Shown here: in pieces, positions 16,659 through 24,884 of the stretch
Layout: each line of letters starts with the position of its first letter
Position numbering within the stretch: the first letter of the stretch is position 1
Assembly (NCBI GenBank): GCA_963819735.1
Contig: CAWFXC010000004.1
Location: 248,001-312,000 of the forward strand
DNA length: 64,000 nt
Direction: 5' to 3'
Source: CAWFXC01 sp963819735
GTDB taxonomy: Bacteria; Actinomycetota; Acidimicrobiia; IMCC26256; DASPTH01
Translations under genes and position numbers: made by a program
The notes under the pieces: model-generated
What the model was told of the DNA's origin: nothing
The model's database searches: none
Seen by the model: only the letters and a program-made list of their open reading frames with translations

Positions 16659-17597
16659 ATGACCGACTACCCGCGTGACGAGATCGCGGCCGCATGGGCG
16701 GAGTACCAGCAGCGGGGGGCGATCGACGAGGACTGGCCCGCGTGGGCCGAGATGTTCACCGACGACGCCCGGTACGAGGAGCACAACCTCGGCATCTTCC
16801 TCGGCCGTCCCGCGATCACCGACTGGATCGTGAACGTCATGAACGAGTACGCGGCGATGACGGTCTGGATCGACTGGGCGGTGATCGACGGCAACCGGAT
16901 CGGCTTCTACATGTGGAACAACCTCCCAGACCCCTCCGGCACCGGGAAGCGCTACGGGTTCCCCAACTCGACGTTCCTCGAGTACGCGGGCAACGGGAAG
17001 TTCTCGTTCGAGGGCGACTACTACAACCCGGCCGACGCCGAGCGTGTGTTCCGCGAGTGGCTGACCGACGGCGGCCGGCGCGACACGCCGAAGGATCACA
17101 GCCTGCAGGGCATCGACGGCTGGAACCCCGAACCGCGCGAACCGGCGTTCCCGCGCGAAGAGGTCGAAGCGGAGTTCGAGCGGTACCGCGCCCGCGCCGC
17201 GCTCGCGGTCGAGACCGGCGACTGGGACCAGTGGGCCGCGCAGTTCACCGCCGACGCCCACTACCGCGAACACCACTACGGGTACTTCACCTCGGGGGCC
17301 GAGATCACCGCGTGGATCAAGTCGGTGATGCAGCCGTTCCCGACGATGGAGTTCCCGGTGTCGTGGCGGCTGATCGACGGCAACCGGGTGACCGCGTTGA
17401 TCCCCAACATCCTCCCGCCGCCCGAGGGCGACGACGGCTACTACGGGTTCGACGTGAACACGATCCTCCACTACGCGGGCAACGGGCAGTGGAGTTTCGA
17501 GGAGGACCTGTACTCACCAGTGGAGGCCCAGGACGCGGTGGGCCGGTGGGTCGCCGCCGGCGGCGTCATCCCCGGGGGCGTGATCCCCGAGATCTGA
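16659..17597 (+). CDS. tandem-duplicated NTF2/SnoaL-like protein
   Basis: A 312-residue protein made of two homologous NTF2-like halves. Each carries W-x-x-W-A-x-x-F-T-x-D-A (WPAWAEMFTDDARYEEHNLG and WDQWAAQFTADAHYREHHYG), followed by an ITDWI/ITAWI segment, a VIDGNR/LIDGNR strand and a terminal YAGNG-(K/Q)-(F/W)-SFE segment. Single-domain relatives act as cyclases, hydratases or isomerases on polycyclic or aromatic ligands. The fusion would make an intramolecular dimer. ATG 16659 is preceded by AGGGGGG. It is monocistronic as far as visible; the ligand is unknown. Confidence 0.75.
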   Translation: MTDYPRDEIAAAWAEYQQRGAIDEDWPAWAEMFTDDARYEEHNLGIFLGRPAITDWIVNVMNEYAAMTVWIDWAVIDGNRIGFYMWNNLPDPSGTGKRYGFPNSTFLEYAGNGKFSFEGDYYNPADAERVFREWLTDGGRRDTPKDHSLQGIDGWNPEPREPAFPREEVEAEFERYRARAALAVETGDWDQWAAQFTADAHYREHHYGYFTSGAEITAWIKSVMQPFPTMEFPVSWRLIDGNRVTALIPNILPPPEGDDGYYGFDVNTILHYAGNGQWSFEEDLYSPVEAQDAVGRWVAAGGVIPGGVIPEI

Positions 17598-17798
17598 CCA
17601 CCAGCCGTTCGATCGGTCCGTTCGACAGGGGCCGGTCCCCGGCGTCGCTTCAGCAAGGTGCCCCCGACCGATGCCTCGCCAACCACGGGCAGGTGGGATT
17701 GACGGGGAGAACATCGACCGGGGCGCGCGGGATGCTAGCCGCCCCCCTCGCGAGCCTCGATCGCGCCCGATACTTTTGTCCGCATCCGCGGTTTGTGG
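17598..17798. other. convergent intergenic spacer, no gene seen
   Basis: These 201 bp separate the ends of two convergent genes. I find no reading frame with coding bias and no strong terminator; GGGGCCGGTCCCC could form only a short hairpin. Confidence 0.5.
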
Positions 17799-18821
17799 TC
17801 AGGTGCTGGGTGTGGCAGTCGCCGACCGGTTCAACCATTGCCCCGCGGCGGCTTGACCGTTGGCGAAGAGCGTGGCGCGTTGCGCCGCGGTGATGTCGAA
17901 GTCGGTGGCGGTGATGCCGGTCGAGTCGACGAAGATCGTGCGGGCCACCTTGTCGGGGGTCAGGTAGTAGCGATTGGCGTTGTTGAGCAACGTCTGCAGG
18001 CAGCTCAGGGCTTCGTGGAGGGTGTTGTCACTCGCGGTCGCCGGCGGCATCGTGGCGTCGCGGGCCGAGAGCTTGATGCCCACTGTCGGCCACCGCGTGG
18101 GCTGGCCGTCGCCCCGGTCGAAGACCTCCACCGGGAAGTTCGACAGCAACCCGCCGTCGACCCACGTCGCGCTGCCGGCCGGGTAGTGGACGCCGTCGTG
18201 CGTGGCCTCCTTGGCTTTCACTCGTATCGGGCGGAAGAAGAACGGGATCGACATCGACGCCCGCACCGCATCGACGATGCGCTGACGATGGGGTTCGAGG
18301 CCGTAATTGCCGTAGTCCCACGGCAGGCGAACCAGCTTGCGGCGCGTGATGTCGGCGGTGTGCACGATCAGTGAGTAGCGGTGGTCTTCGGGCAGCGCGC
18401 TCTCGGGATCGTCCATCCGGAGTTGGTCGAAGGTCGTGATGCCGATCTCCTCCAGGATGCCCCCGAGCCATTCGACGAGGTAGTTGCCGGAGTGCAGGCC
18501 CATGTGCACGAAGAGTTGCTCGGCGTCGCCCACGGGCCCGAGCTCCTCGCGCAACCAACCCTCGGCCTCGAACTTCGGGTAGTCGACCGAGTCGACGTAG
18601 TCCTTCAGGTGGGTGAGCGGCTGCTCGGCGGCCTGGAGCGCGGCGACGATGGCGGCGGTGATCGCGCCCGCGCTGGTTCCCGCGAGACGCGGGAAGCGGT
18701 AGCCGGCTTCGCTCAACGTCAGCACCGCGCCGACGAGGCCGATGCCCTTCACGCCGCCACCCTCGAGCACGAGGTCGGCCTTCTTGCCGTCGGGCACGCG
18801 CACGAGCGGAAGATCGACCAT
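17799..18821 (-). CDS. patatin-like phospholipase
   Basis: Serine acyl hydrolase of 340 residues. The oxyanion loop GGGVKG is at residues 21-26, the nucleophile Ser50 lies in GTSAG (48-52), and the catalytic Asp is in DGGLLSNFPVEVF near residue 230. No signal peptide is seen, so it is probably cytosolic or peripherally membrane-associated and acts on phospholipids or lipid esters. ATG 18821 is selected; the frame continues upstream but only as antisense of the protease gene. A GACTCT hexamer lies 6 nt upstream of the ATG. It is divergent from the HtpX-like gene. Confidence 0.88.
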   Translation of the reverse strand: MVDLPLVRVPDGKKADLVLEGGGVKGIGLVGAVLTLSEAGYRFPRLAGTSAGAITAAIVAALQAAEQPLTHLKDYVDSVDYPKFEAEGWLREELGPVGDAEQLFVHMGLHSGNYLVEWLGGILEEIGITTFDQLRMDDPESALPEDHRYSLIVHTADITRRKLVRLPWDYGNYGLEPHRQRIVDAVRASMSIPFFFRPIRVKAKEATHDGVHYPAGSATWVDGGLLSNFPVEVFDRGDGQPTRWPTVGIKLSARDATMPPATASDNTLHEALSCLQTLLNNANRYYLTPDKVARTIFVDSTGITATDFDITAAQRATLFANGQAAAGQWLNRSATATPST

Positions 18822-18904
18822 GAGGGCAGAGTCTCGCAGACCGGTTCCTGAGGGCAATCTGTGGGGTCGCGGAACGCTGATCGCGAACGTGGAGAAGTCG
18901 GACG

Positions 18905-18910
18905 TATCCT
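18905..18910 (+). promoter_or_regulatory. -10 hexamer TATCCT, leaderless start
   Basis: TATCCT lies 7 nt before GTG 18918 and supports that codon as the start of the HtpX-like protease, rather than the GTG-like frame opening at 18861. Confidence 0.45.
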
Positions 18911-18917
18911 TCGCAGC

Positions 18918-19841
18918 GTGCTCGAAGAGATCGCCCGCAACAAGCGCCGGAGCGTGATCGTGATCGTGCTGTTCGTCCTGGTCTGGGCGGGCATCGGGGC
19001 GCTGATCGGCGGTCTGTTCGGGAGCAATTCGAGCTCTCCCGTCGGCGGGATCGTCACCGGGATCGTGATCGCCGCGCTCATCGCGGTGAGCTGCGCGGTG
19101 TACGCCTACACGTCGGGAAGCCGGCTCGTCCTGGCGGTGTCGGGGGCGCGGCCCGCCGACGAGGAGCAGTACCGCCAGCTGCACAACGTCGTCGAGGCGA
19201 TGGCGATCAGCGCCGGTCTCCCCAAGCCCGCCGTCTACGTGATCAACGACCCGTCGCCCAACGCGTTCGCGACCGGCGTGAGCCCCGACCGCGCCGCGAT
19301 CACCGCCACCACCGGGTTGCTCACGATGATGAACCGGGAGGAGCTCGAGGGCGTCATCAGCCACGAGATGAGCCACATCAAGAACTACGACGTCCGCCTC
19401 ATCCTCATCGTGACCACGCTGATCGGGTTCGCGGCGCTGGTGGCCAGCCTGGTCTGGCGGAGCGCGTTCTTCATGCGTCCGCGCGGCCGCGACTCCGGCC
19501 AGATCGTGCTGCTCGTCTACGCGACCGCGGCAGTGCTCACCCTGGTCGCGTTCGTGGTCGGGCCACTGATCCAGCTCGCGCTGTCGCGATCGCGTGAGGA
19601 GCTGGCCGACGTGAGCGGCGTGAAGCTCACCCGTAACCCGATGGGCCTGGTGCACGCGCTGCAGAAGTTGGAGGCGAACGACAAGCCCTTCGCCGGGTTC
19701 AACCACGCCACCGCGGCCATGTGCATCGACGACCCGCTGCAGCACCACGAGGCCTGGTACCACCACCTCTTCGACACCCACCCGCCGCTCGAGGAGCGGA
19801 TCGCGATCCTGGAGAAGATCTCGTACGGGGCGCCCACGTGA
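18918..19841 (+). CDS. HtpX-like M48 family membrane zinc metalloprotease
   Basis: Membrane-anchored protease of the M48 family involved in envelope protein quality control. It begins VLEEIARNKRRS, the family-typical N-terminus, followed by two membrane segments (residues ~13-30 and ~40-62). The zinc site HEMSH is at residues 149-153, two more membrane segments follow, and the third zinc ligand is the glutamate in SREELADVSG. The C-terminal DTHPPLEERIAIL is characteristic. At 307 residues the length is normal. GTG 18918 is chosen on both homology to the family start and the -10 hexamer immediately upstream. It is monocistronic and divergent from the patatin gene. Confidence 0.88.
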   Translation: MLEEIARNKRRSVIVIVLFVLVWAGIGALIGGLFGSNSSSPVGGIVTGIVIAALIAVSCAVYAYTSGSRLVLAVSGARPADEEQYRQLHNVVEAMAISAGLPKPAVYVINDPSPNAFATGVSPDRAAITATTGLLTMMNREELEGVISHEMSHIKNYDVRLILIVTTLIGFAALVASLVWRSAFFMRPRGRDSGQIVLLVYATAAVLTLVAFVVGPLIQLALSRSREELADVSGVKLTRNPMGLVHALQKLEANDKPFAGFNHATAAMCIDDPLQHHEAWYHHLFDTHPPLEERIAILEKISYGAPT

Positions 19842-19869
19842 GCAGGGCCACGGTGACCGCCGCGCACGC

Positions 19870-20139
19870 TCACGTCGACAGGTAGGGACTCCCGAGGAAC
19901 TCGCCGACGAGGGTGCCGAAGGTGCTCAGGCCCGACACCGTGAACGACGAGCCGCGGGCCCGGGCGGTGTCGTAGGCGCGGTCGAGGGCGTGGAACCCCG
20001 CGGTGTCGATGAACCCCACCCGGGTGCAATCGACCTGCACGTCGCCGGTGAGCGCGGAGAACGCGTGATCGATCTCGCGCGCGGTGCGGATGTCGATGTC
20101 GCCTCGGATGACCGCCCGATCCGGCGAGCCGGGGAACAC
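19870..20139 (-). CDS. STAS-domain protein, anti-sigma-factor-antagonist-like
   Basis: A small (89 residues) single STAS domain. GDIDIRTAREIDHAF forms the first strand-helix and VGFIDTAGFHALDRAYDTARARG surrounds the usual phosphorylatable position, which is Thr in DTAG instead of the more common Ser. The N-terminus is a few residues short of typical SpoIIAA-like domains. The start GTG 20139 sits within about 20 bp of the start of the oppositely oriented membrane-protein gene, leaving almost no promoter space. No anti-sigma kinase or sigma factor is seen nearby. A role in partner switching is inference. Confidence 0.65.
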   Translation of the reverse strand: MFPGSPDRAVIRGDIDIRTAREIDHAFSALTGDVQVDCTRVGFIDTAGFHALDRAYDTARARGSSFTVSGLSTFGTLVGEFLGSPYLST

Positions 20140-20154
20140 GGTGACGCACGAACC

Positions 20155-20724
20155 TCCCTCGCCACGATCGGCATCGCCTGGAGTGGGTACCAGGCCGCGA
20201 AGTGGAGCGGCATCCAGGCCCAGCGCTACACGCAGGCCAGCACCGCCCGCAGCTTCGCCAACCGCGAAGCGACCCTCGCCGCGCAGGAGCGCACCCAGGA
20301 CCTCCTCAACTTCAACCGCTGGCTCGAAGTGAAGACGGAGGGGAACGCGCAGCTCACCGCGCTCTACGAGCGACGCTTCCGGGCCGAGTTCCGGCTTGCG
20401 TTCGAGACGTGGCTCCGCGACGATCCCTTCAACAACCCGAAGGCCCTGGCCAGCCCGCTGCTCGAGAAGAACTACGTGATCGCCGACGCGGTCAAGGCCG
20501 ACAAGCTCGAGAGCCTCGGGGACTCCCGGTTCGACCAGGGCCGGGACGCCACCGAGAACGCCGACGACTACGTGTTCGTCACCGTGTTCTTCGCCATCGT
20601 GCTCTTCTTCGCCGGCATCTCGTTGCGCTTCGCCTGGCTCCCGCTGCGGATCGGGATCCTCGGGATCGGCAGCGTGCTGCTCGTCTACGGCGCGGTGCGG
20701 ATCGGCACGCTCCCCCGCCTCTGA
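20155..20724 (+). pseudogene. membrane protein resembling DUF4337-type proteins, 5' end missing
   Basis: The frame encodes SLATIGIAWSGYQAAKWSG at its very beginning, which in related proteins lies inside or just after a first membrane segment and is preceded by 15-30 more residues. A charged helical region (SFANREATLAAQERTQ) and two C-terminal membrane segments (VFVTVFFAIVLFFAGI and IGILGIGSVLLVYG) follow. No ATG, GTG or TTG in frame lies at a sensible position; the nearest upstream GTG (20065) is antisense to the STAS gene. The coding bias begins abruptly near 20150. Either the gene has lost its start or the assembly has a small deletion here. Confidence 0.45.
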
Positions 20725-20756
20725 CGCGCCCCGCGTTCGGTGTCACACCCCCGGAA

Positions 20757-20762
20757 TACCGT
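20757..20762 (+). promoter_or_regulatory. -10 hexamer TACCGT, leaderless start
   Basis: TACCGT lies 7 nt before GTG 20770, the same spacing as for larger genes in the window. It is the main support for the 30-residue ORF. Confidence 0.35.
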
Positions 20763-20769
20763 CTACCGC

Positions 20770-20862
20770 GTGATCGCATCGGTGCTCGGCACCCTCTTCA
20801 ACTGGGGCTGCATCCTCCTCGGGTTCGGCACCATCATCTGCATGACCTTGTGGAGCGACTGA
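20770..20862 (+). CDS. 30-residue hydrophobic peptide
   Basis: A short frame from GTG 20770 to TGA encoding VIASVLGTLFNWGCILLGFG... and ending MTLWSD. It would form a single membrane segment. It is supported by a TACCGT hexamer placed for leaderless transcription and by a hairpin terminator starting 8 bp after its stop codon. It is too short for homology by eye, so function is unknown. It could be a small membrane protein or a chance frame. Confidence 0.4.
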   Translation: MIASVLGTLFNWGCILLGFGTIICMTLWSD

Positions 20863-20869
20863 GCGCGAA

Positions 20870-20899
20870 AGGAGCCGGGGCCCGTGGACCCCGACTCCT
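20870..20899. terminator. hairpin between convergent genes
   Basis: AGGAGCCGGGG and CCCCGACTCCT pair over 11 bp with one mismatch around an 8-nt loop, between the small ORF and the end of the APC permease gene. There is no U-tract. Its position suits a bidirectional terminator. Confidence 0.55.
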
Positions 20900-20928
20900 C
20901 CGCGGTGACACGGGATTGATCGTCGGCG

Positions 20929-22506
20929 CTACCCCACGCCCGCCGTCACGCCGGTGCTCGTCGCCTCGCGCCGCCCCGGGTCGTGGAGCACCTTGGTACC
21001 GCGCATCTTCGGGTTCGAGAACACCCACACCGCCCCGATGAGGCACCAGATGATCACGACGCCGATCGCTTTGTAGGCGTCGCCGGGGGTGGTGCCGGAA
21101 CCGTTCACGGCGATGTACACCACGCCGAGCAGCTCGGCGATGTTCATCAGCGCCCCGATGCCCGGGAGCGCGTAGTGCTTGCCGATGTGTCGGTCGTGTC
21201 GGCTGGCGAAGGCCACGATGGCGATGATGCAGGTGAAGCCGTACACGAGGAACGTGCCGATGTTCGACGCCAGGGTTATCTGGGTGAGGTTGTCGACCTG
21301 GTACGGGTTGGCGCCGAACACGCCGAGCGCGGCCGACAGACCGACCAGGACCCAGATGCCGGCATGGGGGGTGGCGAAGCGGCCGTGGAGCAGGCCGAGG
21401 ATGCCCGGCATCTCCTTGTCCTTCGCCATCGAGTACGTCACCCGTACCCCGGCGTTCAAACACGCCAACGTCGTGCCGATCAACGCCAGCAACACCGTCA
21501 ACGCGACCAGCACCGACACGCCGACGCCGCCCTTACCGATCGTGGTTTTCAACATGGTGCCGATCGGTGCCGAGTCGACCGCCGCCGCGTTGTAGCCGGT
21601 CACGAGGGTCTTGCCGCTCCCGCTCGAGATCGTCGCCTTGCCGACGGCGAAGTTGGACGCGAAGTACTCGAACAGGTAGCAGATGCCGCCCTGGATGGCG
21701 AGGCTGATGAGCACACCTCGCTTGATGTCGCGGTCGGGGCGAATGGTCTCGGCGCCGAGCGCGGTGATCGATTCGAAGCCGACCAGGAGCAGGATGGCGA
21801 TGGTCGACTGGTAGAGCATGTTGATGTAGCTGTGCGGGATGATGACGTGCGCGGCGTTGACGATGTCGTAGCCGGCGTGCGGGTGCACGACGCGGTACAC
21901 GATGAACCAGACGCTGATCGCGACCAGCGAGACGGTCTGGATCACCAGGATCACGATCGACACCGCGGTCGAGCCGCTGATGCCCCGGTACGCGATGTAC
22001 CCGACGATGAATGCAAACAGGATCGCCACGATCGCGATGGGGATGTACGTGAGCGTGTGGTGGAAGACCGAGCTGTAGATGTAGGCGAAGAGGGTCGCGG
22101 TGAACGCGACCATGATGCCGGGGTAGATCCAGTAGTAGAGGTGGCTGATCCACCCGACGCTCAGTTTGGCGAACCGCGCCCATCGCCGATGACCCGGACT
22201 CTCCTTCTCGAGGAACGCGGCCTCGGCGAAGTAGTAGCTGGAACCGGTACCGGCATCGGGATACACGCGCGCCAGCTCGGCGTAGCTGTACGCGGTGAGC
22301 ATGGCGAGGATCAGCGAGAACAGCAGACCGGGCCACATGTCGGCGGCCGTCGAGGATCCGTTCCGGGTGAGCGCGGACTGCACCTGGAACGTCGTCCACA
22401 GGAACGCGCCGGGCGCGATCAGTGCCATCGCGTTCACGGTGACGCCGGTGAGCGTCAGACTCCGCTTCATCTCGCCGCTGCTCACAGCAGACGCATCCGT
22501 CGACAT
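20929..22506 (-). CDS. APC-family amino acid permease
   Basis: Integral membrane transporter of 525 residues with about 12-14 membrane segments, importing an amino acid or amine by proton symport or exchange. The N-terminus MKRSLTLTGVTVNAMALIAPGAFLW carries the unwound G-x-x-A-P-G region of helix 1. LVGFESITALGAETIRPDRDIKRGV corresponds to helix 6 and the following loop. ATG 22506 is used, with GAGAGGGG 6 nt upstream, rather than the earlier GTG in frame. It lies directly downstream of a KdpDE-like two-component pair on the same strand (185 bp gap), which may control it. The substrate cannot be assigned. Confidence 0.85.
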   Translation of the reverse strand: MSTDASAVSSGEMKRSLTLTGVTVNAMALIAPGAFLWTTFQVQSALTRNGSSTAADMWPGLLFSLILAMLTAYSYAELARVYPDAGTGSSYYFAEAAFLEKESPGHRRWARFAKLSVGWISHLYYWIYPGIMVAFTATLFAYIYSSVFHHTLTYIPIAIVAILFAFIVGYIAYRGISGSTAVSIVILVIQTVSLVAISVWFIVYRVVHPHAGYDIVNAAHVIIPHSYINMLYQSTIAILLLVGFESITALGAETIRPDRDIKRGVLISLAIQGGICYLFEYFASNFAVGKATISSGSGKTLVTGYNAAAVDSAPIGTMLKTTIGKGGVGVSVLVALTVLLALIGTTLACLNAGVRVTYSMAKDKEMPGILGLLHGRFATPHAGIWVLVGLSAALGVFGANPYQVDNLTQITLASNIGTFLVYGFTCIIAIVAFASRHDRHIGKHYALPGIGALMNIAELLGVVYIAVNGSGTTPGDAYKAIGVVIIWCLIGAVWVFSNPKMRGTKVLHDPGRREATSTGVTAGVG

Positions 22507-22691
22507 GGAGAACCCCTCTCGTAGGCCCACGGTGATCACAGGACGCGCGGGTGCGCACGTCCGGCGGGCTCAAAGTACGAAAGGTTCAAGTCAGCCGGAC
22601 GACTGCCCGGTCACTGACGAGTTACGGAAAGCCTCGCGTCATCTGACGTTCATCATGGAGAACGATCAATCCCTGTCGGCTTGCTGACGAC

Positions 22692-23399
22692 TCAGCGCTC
22701 GAGCTCGGCCTCCTCGTGCTCCCCGATCCAGCGGTAGCCGAGGCCGGGCTCGGTGAGGATGAGCTCCGGTCGGGCGGCGTCGTCGTGCAGCTTGCGGCGC
22801 AGGTGCAGCACGGTGACCCGCAGCCGGTCGTGACCGCCGTTGCGGGGCCGGGAGCCCCAGACGCCGTCGAGCAACTCGTGGTGCGTCAGCAGGCGGCCGC
22901 GGTTGACCACCAGCATCTCCAGCAGGCCCATCTCGATGCGGGTCAGCGTCACCGGGGTGCCGGCCCAGGTGACCAGGCGTTGTTTGAGGTCGATCTCGAG
23001 CTCGCCCGCCCGGATCGGTGGCGCCTCCGCCGTCGTGTCGCCCGCGCGCCGCAGGTTGGCGCGCACGCGCGCGGCGAGCTCCTCGGTGTCGAACGGCTTG
23101 ACGACGTAGTCGTCGGCCCCGAGGTCGAGGGCGGCGATCTTGTCGGACCGTTCGTCGCGAACCGTCAGCACGACGACGGGAACGGTCGACACCGCCCGGA
23201 TGCGGCGCAGCGTCTCGAAGCCGTCGATCCCGGGGAGGCCGAGATCGAGCACGACCAGATCGGGCTGGGCGCCGGCCACCACGATCAGCGCGTCCTCGCC
23301 CGTCCCCGCTTCGAGCACCTCGACGCCTTCGGTGCGCAGGCTCGCCTGCAGCATCCACCGGAGCGACACGTCATCCTCGACGATCAACACGACACTCAT
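22692..23399 (-). CDS. OmpR/KdpE-family response regulator
   Basis: DNA-binding response regulator of 235 residues. The receiver domain has the acidic pair in VEDD, the phosphoacceptor Asp in VVLDLGLPG, and the conserved LT and K in VVLTVRDE and DDYVVKPFD. The C-terminal winged helix contains LTRIEMGLLEMLVVNRGRLL and a recognition helix around DRLRVTVLHLRRKL, followed by the ...GLGYRWI wing. Its start overlaps the sensor gene stop by 4 bp (ATGA). It resembles KdpE most closely, but no kdpFABC genes are present in the window; the neighbouring APC permease is the most obvious target. Confidence 0.87.
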   Translation of the reverse strand: MSVVLIVEDDVSLRWMLQASLRTEGVEVLEAGTGEDALIVVAGAQPDLVVLDLGLPGIDGFETLRRIRAVSTVPVVVLTVRDERSDKIAALDLGADDYVVKPFDTEELAARVRANLRRAGDTTAEAPPIRAGELEIDLKQRLVTWAGTPVTLTRIEMGLLEMLVVNRGRLLTHHELLDGVWGSRPRNGGHDRLRVTVLHLRRKLHDDAARPELILTEPGLGYRWIGEHEEAELER

Positions 23400-24841
23400 G
23401 GGCACTCCTCCCGGCCGGCGACGTCCAGCGTCATCACGAAGGTTGCTCCCCCGCCCGGAGTTTCCTCGTACCCGACGTGGCCCCCGTTGGCGTCCACGAA
23501 CGCCCGCACGATCGCCAGGCCCAGACCGGTACCGCTCGGTGGCCGCTTGGGCTCGAGCCGGACGAACTCCTCGAAAATGCGCTCGCGGTCGCCGACGCCG
23601 ATGCCGGTGCCGTGGTCGACGACGCGCACCGTTTGGCGGCCGTCGGCCGTGGTGGTGGCGCCGATCTCGACCGGGCTCGCGGCCGGGCTGTAGCGCAGCG
23701 CGTTCTCGAGCAGGTTCACGATCACGTGCTCGAGCATCGCCGGATCGCCCCATAGCGGTCGCAGCTCGGGATCGAAATCCACCGTGATGGTTCGCCCTTC
23801 GCCGAGACGGTCGAGCCGCCGCACCGCCGCAGCGACGAGATCGGCGGCGTCGATGGCGATCGGTTCCGGGCGGAGCGCGCCGCCGCGCACGCGCGTGAGC
23901 TCCAACACGTTCGTGATGATGCGCTCGAGCCGGGCCGATTCGTCGTGGGCGACCTCCGCGACCTTCCGGCGCTCGTCGACGCTCAGCCGTGCATCGTCGA
24001 GCAGCAGCGCGTGGGTTCCCGCCTTGATGGTGGCCAGCGGCGTACGGAGATCGTGGGTGACCGCGGTGAGGAACCCGGCACGGGAGCGGTCGAGCTGGTG
24101 GAGGATCTCCTGCTCCCTTGCGTCGGCGTCGAGGCGGATCCGTTCGAGCGTGGTCGCGAAGCTGGCGCCGAGGGCGTCGAGCGCGCGGAGCTCGCCCGGC
24201 GGCACGGTGTGCCCGAGCCCGACCTCGAGGCAGAAGTCGTCTCCGTGGGCGAACGACCGCGTCTCGGTCTCGGTGCGCGCGCCCAGAGCGCGGTAGCGGA
24301 TGCCGGCGGACGTGATCTGCCCGCGCGCGAGATCGAACAGCGCGACCAACTCGACGACCGCCCACTGCAGGACCGTCGCCGGCTCGGCGCCGGCGGCGAG
24401 GCGATCGATGAAGGAGAGTCGCAGGAGCGCGTCGTGCTCGGCCCGCTGCGCGCGCAGGCGAAGCTCGTTGAGCCACGCGAACGCGGTGCCCACGATGACT
24501 GCGATCACGATGAACACGACCAGCGCAACCACGTCGCTGGTGGAATGCACCGCGAAGGTGTGCAGTGGTTCGGTGAAGTAGTAGTTGAGCGCGCCGAACG
24601 CCATCACTGCGGCGGTGATGCCCGGCGCGTAGCCGAGCACCGACGCGCACACCACCACGAGCAGGAGCACGGAGGCCGCGACCGGGAGATCGGCGCCCGT
24701 CGCCACCAACAACGCGGTGGCGACCACCACGAACGCGAGCCCGAGCGCGATCCGCGCGGCCGCCGGAACGACACCGGGGCGACGCCAACCCGAGACGCCC
24801 CGCTCGTTCAGCAACCCGATCAGTCGCGACGACCCGAGCAC
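23396..24841 (-). CDS. KdpD-like sensor histidine kinase lacking the KdpD N-terminal domain
   Basis: A 481-residue membrane sensor. Residues ~28-130 form the four-helix DUF4118 membrane domain of KdpD, a GAF-like region follows, then HisKA with the phosphoacceptor His in THDLRTPLATIKAG, and the ATPase domain with NLLENALRYSP (N box), DHGTGIG (G1) and SGTGLGLAI (G2). The N-terminal KdpD signalling and Usp-like domains are absent, so it senses in a different way from full-length KdpD. The start is GTG 24841 with TACCAT 8 nt upstream. It is cotranscribed with the response regulator. The stimulus is unknown; K+ or osmotic stress is only a family-based guess. Confidence 0.87.
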   Translation of the reverse strand: MLGSSRLIGLLNERGVSGWRRPGVVPAAARIALGLAFVVVATALLVATGADLPVAASVLLLVVVCASVLGYAPGITAAVMAFGALNYYFTEPLHTFAVHSTSDVVALVVFIVIAVIVGTAFAWLNELRLRAQRAEHDALLRLSFIDRLAAGAEPATVLQWAVVELVALFDLARGQITSAGIRYRALGARTETETRSFAHGDDFCLEVGLGHTVPPGELRALDALGASFATTLERIRLDADAREQEILHQLDRSRAGFLTAVTHDLRTPLATIKAGTHALLLDDARLSVDERRKVAEVAHDESARLERIITNVLELTRVRGGALRPEPIAIDAADLVAAAVRRLDRLGEGRTITVDFDPELRPLWGDPAMLEHVIVNLLENALRYSPAASPVEIGATTTADGRQTVRVVDHGTGIGVGDRERIFEEFVRLEPKRPPSGTGLGLAIVRAFVDANGGHVGYEETPGGGATFVMTLDVAGREECP

Positions 24842-24884
24842 GCCGCGGGATGGTAGTGCCGGCGTCGCCGGCTGCGAGAGCTGG

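Noticed and set aside
18882..18888. -35 element or ECF-sigma-type GGAAC box before the HtpX-like gene
   Set aside because: The sequence at the expected distance (GAACGT-like) matches neither TTGACA nor the ECF pair, so only the -10 is kept.
22507..22691. Riboswitch or attenuator upstream of the APC permease
   Set aside because: I could not find a recognisable aptamer core or terminator/antiterminator pair in these 185 bp.
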